Positions 1-4,970 of a stretch of 5,704 nt of DNA are shown here, piece by piece; position 1 is the first letter of the stretch, and each line of letters begins with the position of its first letter. Under the pieces are notes generated by a model. That model did not search any database and had not been told where the DNA came from. It saw nothing but the letters and a program-made list of their open reading frames with translations. A program made the translations under genes and the position numbers. This stretch comes from Spirochaeta sp. Its GTDB lineage: Bacteria; Spirochaetota; Spirochaetia; DSM-27196; Alkalispirochaetaceae. The stretch spans positions 1-5,704 of the forward strand of contig SKHA01000136.1 of NCBI GenBank assembly GCA_007117185.1, in the 5' to 3' direction.

Positions 1-17
1 AGAACTGCTTTTGCCAT
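1..17 (-). CDS. Start of an unidentified gene, cut by the left window edge
   Basis: Only the first five codons and two bases are visible: ATG at 17-15, then Met-Ala-Lys-Ala-Val. The call rests on a perfect AGGAGG Shine-Dalgarno at 28-23 with a 5-base spacer before the ATG, the strongest ribosome binding site in the window. It also lies 24 bp after the stop of the outer-membrane protein gene on the same strand. It is probably the third or a later gene of the unit that begins with the aminopeptidase at 1607. The product cannot be named from five residues. The N-terminus shows no obvious signal peptide so far. Confidence 0.65.
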
Positions 18-22
18 GGAAA

Positions 23-28
23 CCTCCT
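23..28 (-). promoter_or_regulatory. Consensus Shine-Dalgarno for the gene at the left edge
   Basis: On the minus strand this reads AGGAGG, fully complementary to the usual 16S rRNA 3' end, 5 bases before ATG. It contrasts with the weak or absent sites before the two upstream genes of the same unit, which suggests the downstream gene is translated more strongly than they are. Confidence 0.7.
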
Positions 29-41
29 GTACTGCCCGCCG

Positions 42-575
42 TTAGAAGGGCAGGTAAAAACGTACCCCCAGACCTGCTCCGAAACTCGGACCGGTGTCCG
101 GCAGCAGACCGATGCCCGGGGCTATCTCGGCGAAAAACTCCAGCGGCAGCTGGGTGAGAGGGAACATTGCCAGTCCCACCGGTACGCGCAACCCTACCCG
201 GGAAGACTCACCAACCCGGTAGAAGACCCCTGCCCCAAGGTAGGGAATCAGGTAGCGTCCGCCCCCGGTCTCAACGATTGCCAGATGAAAGATCCCGTTG
301 GCGTGCATGTACACGCCGGCGTTATCAGCGAAGGACCACGCCACGGCAAGGTCCGCGCCGAAACCAGTCTCGGTGAACCAGAGCTTTGCAGTCAGCCCCG
401 AGGGTTCTCCCAGCATGAGCCCTCCACCGACGATCGCCGGTCCCTCGGCGAGACGCCCCAGTTCGATACGCCGTCGCTCTGTCCCCTGGCTGTCGTCCTG
501 GGCAACCGCAGCCTGGGTCAGCAGAAGCATCGACACAAGCAGAGCAGCCACCGCACCTGGTTTTCTGGTGTTCAT
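42..575 (-). CDS. Small outer-membrane beta-barrel-like protein, secreted
   Basis: This is a 177-residue protein of unknown function, probably an outer-membrane beta-barrel. Residues 1-25 form a Sec signal peptide: basic MNTRK, a hydrophobic core at about 8-23, and an AVA|Q cleavage site after residue 25. The mature part alternates short hydrophobic or aromatic stretches with Gly-rich turns (IVGGGLMLGEPSGL, YLGAGVFYRVG, FGAGLGVRFYLPF) and ends in Phe, as many BAM substrates do. The GEPSGLTAKLW and VGLRVPVGLA stretches recall, from memory, a short barrel family found in spirochaetes (Borrelia BAPKO_0422-like) and other diderms. I cannot confirm membership here. No lipobox cysteine is present. 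It starts 18 bp after the aminopeptidase stop, so it is probably co-transcribed with it. The site before ATG 575 is weak (GAGA-like). There are no catalytic motifs. A periplasmic soluble beta-protein is the main alternative. Confidence 0.8.
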   Translation of the reverse strand: MNTRKPGAVAALLVSMLLLTQAAVAQDDSQGTERRRIELGRLAEGPAIVGGGLMLGEPSGLTAKLWFTETGFGADLAVAWSFADNAGVYMHANGIFHLAIVETGGGRYLIPYLGAGVFYRVGESSRVGLRVPVGLAMFPLTQLPLEFFAEIAPGIGLLPDTGPSFGAGLGVRFYLPF

Positions 576-593
576 CGGGTAATTCTCATCGGC

Positions 594-1607
594 CTATTGC
601 GTGCTGTCAAGGGCGATCGCCTCTTTGGGAGAGACCCCGGGAGGGCGGGTGGTGACCCGTTCAATCACCGCTGAGATAGTCAACTCAAGATCTTCCCCCA
701 GGGCGCGATGAAGGTCCTCGAAAAGGGCGATATCGCCACTGTAGGTGGAAAAGAGGTCCACATAGGCGTTGTTGACGGTGAAGGTGATCTGGTGACGCTC
801 CTGAAACGCGCTGATCAGCGCCGCTTTATCCCGGCGCATCTCCTCAGCATCCGCATCGGACCGAAAGACTTCTTCCAGGGCGCTTCGCAACGCCAGAACG
901 TCCTGCCGAAAGGTTGCACGTTCCTCACGTCGACGGTCCAGATCCTCTATCTCCGGCGATGGTTCTCCGAACCGTTGAACCATGAACTCCCGGGAGCCGG
1001 TACGTCCCACAAAGAACGCGAACTCCTCGTTGAACTGTCCCTCGTTTTTCACCCACAGGGCACCGTGGGTCATCTCATGCAGAATCAGATCCGCCAGACG
1101 ATCCAGAGGATAGTGCTTCATATACGTATAGAGGGGGTCGCGAAAGAAGCCGAGGGTGCTGAAGGCGTCTACAGGCCTGACAAACACGTCCCAGCCCTGC
1201 CGCTCCAACCGCCGGGCCATCCGTAACGCCGATGCCGGACGGTAGTAGCCCCGATAGGGAAATCGTCCAAAGAAGGGAAACCACCACTCCTTGCGGGTGA
1301 AACTCAGCTCCCCCGCCGCTGAGACTACCGCCACCAGATACTCCCGATCTGTCTGTACGTAGGTAGTGTATACGTTACCGGCGGGCAGCCCCAGCCGATC
1401 CCGGCCGAACTGACGGATCTCTTCAACATTTCGGAAAAACTGCAGCTCCTCCGGGGAAGCGGTGCCCCCGGTAACGTAGGCTTCCACCCGTCGCGCCGCT
1501 ACCAGGTCCCGAGCAAGGTGGTATCCCTGGGTGGAGACGTAGCACGAGCTGATCAGAAGCAGCAGTACAACCGGGACAGCCAGACGAATCAGCGGATGCA
1601 TCTTCAC
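594..1607 (-). CDS. Predicted zinc aminopeptidase lipoprotein (COG4324/PF10023-like)
   Basis: This 337-residue protein is a putative zinc metallopeptidase of the 'predicted aminopeptidase' family. The N-terminus is a lipoprotein signal: hydrophobic residues 9-19, then lipobox ISSC with the acyl-acceptor Cys at 22. The CYVSTQG that follows matches the usual start of the mature family protein, which is membrane-anchored. Further family landmarks are the YRGYY segment at about 118-122 and the FSTLGFFRDPL segment at 149-159. The zinc site is HEMTH at 177-181 (bases 1079-1065), with NEEFAFF at 193-199 supplying the likely third ligand (Glu194 or Glu195). The C-terminal third is charged and helical. 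Start: GTG at 1607 is used here; ATG at 1601 (residue 3) is equally possible, since both keep the signal peptide intact. An in-frame stop at 1628-1626 with no start codon between rules out anything further upstream. No Shine-Dalgarno is visible. The aminopeptidase activity is a family prediction; true substrates are unknown. Confidence 0.88.
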   Translation of the reverse strand: MKMHPLIRLAVPVVLLLLISSCYVSTQGYHLARDLVAARRVEAYVTGGTASPEELQFFRNVEEIRQFGRDRLGLPAGNVYTTYVQTDREYLVAVVSAAGELSFTRKEWWFPFFGRFPYRGYYRPASALRMARRLERQGWDVFVRPVDAFSTLGFFRDPLYTYMKHYPLDRLADLILHEMTHGALWVKNEGQFNEEFAFFVGRTGSREFMVQRFGEPSPEIEDLDRRREERATFRQDVLALRSALEEVFRSDADAEEMRRDKAALISAFQERHQITFTVNNAYVDLFSTYSGDIALFEDLHRALGEDLELTISAVIERVTTRPPGVSPKEAIALDSTQ

Positions 1608-1638
1608 TAATATAGCGCAATATGCCTATCCTGAGTTC
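1608..1638. promoter_or_regulatory. 31-bp divergent intergenic region, probable overlapping promoters
   Basis: This gap separates the divergent aminopeptidase (start 1607, minus) and ABM gene (start 1639, plus). On the minus strand TATATT at 1614-1609 matches five of six bases of a sigma-70 -10 box, but it sits directly against the GTG, so a transcript from it would be leaderless or nearly so. I see no good -35 for it. On the plus strand TTCACT (1603-1608) and TATCCT (1627-1632), spaced 18 bp, each match four of six consensus bases and would also give an almost leaderless mRNA. Neither gene has a convincing Shine-Dalgarno. The assignment is inferential, and the promoters may instead lie inside the neighbouring coding regions. 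Confidence 0.35.
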
Positions 1639-1941
1639 ATGAAGGTTCGTATTGTACAGTTGTCCGTAAAGATTGAGAGCGTTGACGCGTTCGAGGAAGC
1701 AACTCTGGAGAATCAGCATAACTCGCTGCTGGAGCCGGGAGTTGTCCGCTTTGATCTTCTCAGGGACGAGCAGACGCCCGGAGCGTACACCCTCTACGAG
1801 CTGTACAGCTCCTCCGAGGCGATTCTGGCCCACAAGGAGACGGCCCACTATCAGAAGTGGCGGGACACCGTCGCACCGATGATGCAGGAACCCCGGGTTG
1901 GCCGTGACCTTATGCTGGTTCTACCCCGGCACTCCGGGTAA
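1639..1941 (+). CDS. ABM-domain protein, LsrG-like
   Basis: This 100-residue cytosolic protein is of the antibiotic-biosynthesis-monooxygenase (dimeric alpha/beta barrel) type. Its layout follows LsrG, the isomerase that acts on phosphorylated autoinducer-2. The segments are an N-terminal beta strand (VRIVQLSV), then NQHNSLLEPGVVRFDLLRD at 25-43, TLYELY at 51-56, HKETAHYQKW at 65-74 and MMQEPR at 81-86. The full length agrees with LsrG (about 96 residues). His65, His70 and Tyr71 are the residues to compare with the LsrG active site. No other lsr gene is nearby, so it could equally be a YgiN-like quinol monooxygenase or another small ABM enzyme; the substrate is not established. No strong Shine-Dalgarno precedes ATG 1639. 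The 3' end overlaps the convergent oppF by 32 bp. Confidence 0.82.
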   Translation: MKVRIVQLSVKIESVDAFEEATLENQHNSLLEPGVVRFDLLRDEQTPGAYTLYELYSSSEAILAHKETAHYQKWRDTVAPMMQEPRVGRDLMLVLPRHSG

Positions 1942-2866
1942 AGGCCGCGCTGACGCGATGTCCCGGGGAAACCTCGGTCATCATCAGCTGGTCAGCGGAA
2001 GAAACGGGAAACACTGTCGGGTCCGCCGACTCGGCAAATGCCGGAACGCTCACCTGCCGGTTCCAGCGGTCCCCCAGGACGGGTAGCGCCTCAAAGAGAT
2101 ACCGGGTGTAGGGGTGGTGGCGCTGCCGCAACAGATCCGGCGCAGGGGCCTCCTCGACCAGCACCCCCCGATACATCACCCCGATGCGGTCGCTGACGTA
2201 CCCCACCACCGCCAGATCGTGGGCAATGAAGATCATCGTCAGTTTGTGTTCCTCCCGCAGTTGCAGCAGCAGGTTGAGGATCTGTCCCTGAATCGATACA
2301 TCCAGGGCGCTGACGACCTCGTCGCAGATCAGCACTTCCGGTCGGGTAATCAGCGAACGGGCAATGGATATCCGCTGTCGCTGCCCCCCGGAAAAGTCCG
2401 CCGGCCGGCGATCCAGATCTTCAACCCGGAGCCCCACCTCCTGCATGAGCCGGCGGGCCTCCCCTTCTGCCTGAGCAGTTCCCGGCCAGCGCGGGGAATA
2501 GCGGTACCCCGAGAGCAGAACGTCGCGGATCGTCAGCCGGGGGTTGAGGGAGCGTGCCGGGTCCTGGAAGACATACCGGACGTTGCTGCGGACCCGCCGC
2601 AGAGACCGCCGGTCAAGCCGGGAGTAGAGAAACTCCTCGCCATCGCGGTTGCGAAAGCGGATCTCACCGGCGGTGAGGTGCTCCATTCGGACCAGCAGCC
2701 GCGCCGTGGTGGTCTTGCCGCACCCGGACTCACCCACCAGGCCGTAGATCTCTCCCGGCTCGATCCGCAGGCTGACTCCGTTCACCGCGTAGACCCGGGC
2801 ATCCTGCCGGGCGAAAAAGCCCGCTTCCAGGGGGTAGTGTTTGGACACATTCTGCAGCTCGATCAT
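1910..2866 (-). CDS. oppF: Oligopeptide ABC importer ATPase, OppF type
   Basis: This 318-residue cytosolic ATPase is the second of two that power the peptide importer. Motifs in order are Walker A GESGCGKT (45-52), Q-loop Gln101 in YVFQDPARSLNPR, signature FSGGQRQR (158-165), Walker B VLICDE (178-183) with catalytic Glu183, SALD D-loop ending at Asp189, and H-loop His216 in FIAHDL. The SLNPR stretch and the HHPYTRYLFEALP motif are typical of OppF/DppF. The C-terminal tail then departs from the usual form: no cysteine follows Cys181, so the CxxxxxC-type cluster domain seen in OppD is absent, although a PGHRVSAAF remnant of the family's last strand remains. The ATG overlaps the oppD stop (ATGA) and is preceded by AAGGAG. 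As last gene of the operon it runs 32 bp into the convergent ABM gene. The exact peptide specificity cannot be read from the ATPase. Confidence 0.93.
   Translation of the reverse strand: MIELQNVSKHYPLEAGFFARQDARVYAVNGVSLRIEPGEIYGLVGESGCGKTTTARLLVRMEHLTAGEIRFRNRDGEEFLYSRLDRRSLRRVRSNVRYVFQDPARSLNPRLTIRDVLLSGYRYSPRWPGTAQAEGEARRLMQEVGLRVEDLDRRPADFSGGQRQRISIARSLITRPEVLICDEVVSALDVSIQGQILNLLLQLREEHKLTMIFIAHDLAVVGYVSDRIGVMYRGVLVEEAPAPDLLRQRHHPYTRYLFEALPVLGDRWNRQVSVPAFAESADPTVFPVSSADQLMMTEVSPGHRVSAAFTRSAGVEPA
1922..1940. terminator. Imperfect hairpin at the convergent oppF/ABM ends
   Basis: A seven-pair stem (TACCC, then GG after a one-base bulge, against CCGGGTA) closes a four-base CACT loop, exactly where the two convergent genes end and overlap. 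It lies inside both coding regions, up to the ABM stop codon. No T-run follows on either strand, so it is not a canonical intrinsic terminator. Its position suggests a weak bidirectional stop or 3'-end stabiliser, but a chance G+C-rich hairpin is quite possible. Confidence 0.2.
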
Positions 2867-3867
2867 CGGTGCTCCTTGGGCCCCGGGACGATGCAGCGAT
2901 GCCGTCGCAGGTCACCACCCGATGGCGAGGCGGATGTGTCGTCAATAAGTGGCGGCACCGCCTGAAGACACGCATCGGTGACCAGGGGGCATCGCGGCGC
3001 GAAGGGACACTGGGGCAGCGGGTGGAGCGGGTCCGGAGGGGTCCCTTTCAGGGCAGCCAGCTTCCGCTGGCGGTAATGAGCACCGAAGGGGACAAGGCTG
3101 GCGATGAGCCCCGCTGTGTACGGATGGTGCGGTTGCGCCAGAACCTGCGCCGACAGCCCCTCCTCCAGAACCATTCCAGCGTACATCACCACCAGGCGAT
3201 CGGCAAACCCCGAGATGAGGGCCAGGTTGTGGGTGATGAAGATGATCGCCAGGTTACGCCGCTCTCGCAGCTCCAGCAGCAGCTGGACGATTCCCGCCTG
3301 GATCGTCACGTCCAGCGCGGTGGTCGGTTCGTCCGCTATCAGCAACGCCGGCTCCCCCGCCAGGGCGTGAGCGATCATGATGCGCTGCAGCAGACCCCCG
3401 GAAAACTGGTGGGGGAAGTTCTCCAGCCGGCGTTCGGCGTTGGACACCTTCACCTCCTCCAGGAGGGTGATCGAACGCTGCCTCACCTCCTCGTCGGTAA
3501 GGTTGGGGTTGTGAACCCGCAACGTCTCCGCCAGGGAGCGGCCGATGGTATAGATCGGGTCAAAGGAGCGCCCCGGTTCCTGAAAGATCATCGCCACGTC
3601 GCGCCCGCGAAACGCCCGCAGTTCCGCCGGGGAGAGCTCCTGGACCTCCCGGCCGCGGAAGCGGATGGACCCGCCGGCGATTCGTCCGTTCGCCGCCAGC
3701 AGGCGCATGATGCTGTGAGCGGTGACGCTCTTGCCGCTACCGGACTCGCCGACAACACCCAGAATCTCCCCCTCGGCGATGGAAAAGGACGCCCCCCGGA
3801 CTGCCTGCAGCAGCGCGCCGTCGGTAGCGAAGTCGACCTGCAGATTGGTTACCTCGAGCAACGTCAT
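2863..3867 (-). CDS. oppD: Oligopeptide ABC importer ATPase, OppD type
   Basis: This 334-residue cytosolic ATPase pairs with OppF under the OppB/OppC permeases. Walker A is GESGSGKS (40-47), Q-loop Gln96 lies in MIFQEP, and the signature is FSGGLLQR (155-162). Walker B is LLIADE (175-180) with catalytic Glu180, followed by PTTALD, and H-loop His213 lies in FITHNL. The signature has LL where most OppD/DppD proteins have MR or MS; NikD-type relatives have ML. After HHPYTAGL (247-254) comes the OppD/DppD C-terminal domain with four cysteines at 287, 293, 300 and 325 (CPFAPRC...C...C). In structurally studied DppD relatives these hold a [4Fe-4S] cluster. Its length is normal for the family. The ATG overlaps the oppC stop (ATGA), with a GGAAG site 8 bases upstream, and the stop overlaps the oppF start. 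The gene is complete. Confidence 0.94.
   Translation of the reverse strand: MTLLEVTNLQVDFATDGALLQAVRGASFSIAEGEILGVVGESGSGKSVTAHSIMRLLAANGRIAGGSIRFRGREVQELSPAELRAFRGRDVAMIFQEPGRSFDPIYTIGRSLAETLRVHNPNLTDEEVRQRSITLLEEVKVSNAERRLENFPHQFSGGLLQRIMIAHALAGEPALLIADEPTTALDVTIQAGIVQLLLELRERRNLAIIFITHNLALISGFADRLVVMYAGMVLEEGLSAQVLAQPHHPYTAGLIASLVPFGAHYRQRKLAALKGTPPDPLHPLPQCPFAPRCPLVTDACLQAVPPLIDDTSASPSGGDLRRHRCIVPGPKEHR
2872..2877 (-). promoter_or_regulatory. Shine-Dalgarno of oppF inside oppD
   Basis: On the minus strand this reads AAGGAG, 5 bases before the oppF ATG and wholly within the last codons of oppD. It fixes the oppF start at 2866 and shows that oppF can be initiated independently as well as by coupling through the ATGA overlap. 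Confidence 0.7.
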
Positions 3868-4970
3868 GAGGCGATCTTCCGTTCCCGGTAATAGGGGTCA
3901 AGGACATCCCGTAGCAGGTCGCCGATAAAGTTGAATCCCAGGGTAGTCAGCAGCAGCATCAGACCAGGGTACAGAAACCAGGGAAAATTCCGCAGATTGG
4001 AGAGGGTGGTCACCTCCCGGTTGAGCAGACTGCCCCAGCTCACCGCGGGATCCACGATACCCAGACCAAGGTAACTCAGGACCGTCTCTCCCAGGATGAA
4101 CCCTGGTATTCCCAGGGTGATACTGACGATGAGGATGGAGGCCATCTGAGGAATGATGTGGCGAAAGACGATGACCAGCGGGGGAATCCCCTCAAGCTGC
4201 GCGTTGACGATGAAATCCTCCCGCTTGATGCTGTGCACCAGCCCGCGAATGAGCCGGGCGCTGCCGGGCCACCCCACAAAGGAGAGAATCACCGTGATGA
4301 GAATGAAGGACTGCCCCGAGTCCATGTCCCGGGAGAGCAGGCTCCGGAGAAAGAGGATGAGATACAGCCCGGGAATGAGAATCACAAACTCTGCCACCCT
4401 CATGATGAGCCAGTCAACGCCGCCGCCGAAATAGCCGGCAAGCCCACCCAGACCGATAGCCAGGGTCAGCGAGATGGCGATGCCGATGAACCCGATGGTC
4501 AGGGAGATTCGCCCGCCGTAGAGGATACGGGAGAAAAGATCCCGCCCCAGGTTATCCGACCCCATCAGGTACACCGGATAGGTGCGCCCCCCCTCCTGCC
4601 AGGACCGTCCGCTGCCATCATAAGAGAGCTCGGTACCGAAGAGGTGAACCGACCCGGGAATAAGTCCCCACATGCGGTACGATGGGCCCTGAACAAAGAG
4701 ACGTACCGGCACGTAATCACCACGAACCGGGGCATATCGCCAGTTGGCCTGGTCTACCAGGGCATATCGCTGGATCTGCGGCCGAAACCCCAGCTCCTGT
4801 GACCACAGGCGCAGGTTCGGCGGGTGGTAGGCGTTGTCCCGGAAGACCGTGGTGGGTTGATACGGTGCCAGAAACTCGGCAAAGGCCATCGTTCCGTAGA
4901 GCCCGACCAGGACAAAAAACGCCGCCGTCGCCACTGGCCGCCGAAACAGAGCGCGCCAGAAACGCTTCAC
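3864..4970 (-). CDS. oppC: Oligopeptide ABC importer permease, OppC type, long loop
   Basis: This 368-residue inner-membrane permease is the second half of the peptide channel. TM1 is at about 13-34, followed by the extracytoplasmic segment that ends in the OppC hallmark MGSDNLGRDLFSRILYGGR (136-154). Five further membrane segments follow: about 156-181, 192-212, 221-237, 276-297 and near the C-terminus. The coupling (EAA) loop runs about 238-275, with FIVNAQLEG and RHIIPQ, where LEG replaces the usual ALG. The conserved ETVLSYLGLG and SWGSLL motifs lie at 295-314. OppC proteins are usually near 300 residues; the excess is the loop at about 37-135, which is roughly 60 residues longer than normal and rich in Tyr, Pro and Arg. 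A YejE assignment is unlikely, because Yej systems use one fused double ATPase and here OppD and OppF are separate. The start is GTG, overlapping the oppB stop (GTGA). GGAG lies 7 bases upstream. Confidence 0.93.
   Translation of the reverse strand: MKRFWRALFRRPVATAAFFVLVGLYGTMAFAEFLAPYQPTTVFRDNAYHPPNLRLWSQELGFRPQIQRYALVDQANWRYAPVRGDYVPVRLFVQGPSYRMWGLIPGSVHLFGTELSYDGSGRSWQEGGRTYPVYLMGSDNLGRDLFSRILYGGRISLTIGFIGIAISLTLAIGLGGLAGYFGGGVDWLIMRVAEFVILIPGLYLILFLRSLLSRDMDSGQSFILITVILSFVGWPGSARLIRGLVHSIKREDFIVNAQLEGIPPLVIVFRHIIPQMASILIVSITLGIPGFILGETVLSYLGLGIVDPAVSWGSLLNREVTTLSNLRNFPWFLYPGLMLLLTTLGFNFIGDLLRDVLDPYYRERKIAS
4730..4770 (-). repeat. Two 11-bp direct repeats, 30 bp apart, in the oppC loop
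   Basis: The 11-mer GGGCATATCGC (plus strand) occurs at 4730-4740 and 4760-4770, exactly 30 bp apart and therefore in frame. On the coding strand both encode Arg-Tyr-Ala, giving RYALV at residues 68-72 and RYAPV at 78-82. It may be a small internal duplication in the extended extracytoplasmic loop or simple chance. Confidence 0.4.

Noticed and set aside
708..1226. Plus-strand open frame of 172 codons opposite the aminopeptidase
   Set aside because: The opposite strand carries the HEMTH zinc site and family landmarks; this frame has none.
2114..2965. Plus-strand open frame of 283 codons opposite oppF
   Set aside because: It is antisense to oppF. Its product (repeated Gln, Arg and Pro runs) matches nothing and has no ribosome binding site.
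2869..3891. Long plus-strand open frame of 340 codons opposite oppD
   Set aside because: It is antisense to a gene with complete ATPase motifs. Its translation is rich in Arg, Gln, His and Pro with no recognisable domain, as expected of an antisense frame in G+C-rich DNA.
4748..4761. CCTGG-TCTA-CCAGG inverted repeat
   Set aside because: It is a five-pair stem within oppC coding sequence, with no T-run and no positional meaning. Such stems are common in G+C-rich genes.
3864..4970. Assignment of the permease pair to a Yej (microcin C) importer because of the long OppC-like protein
   Set aside because: Yej systems have a single fused double ATPase (YejF). Here OppD and OppF are separate genes with normal lengths.
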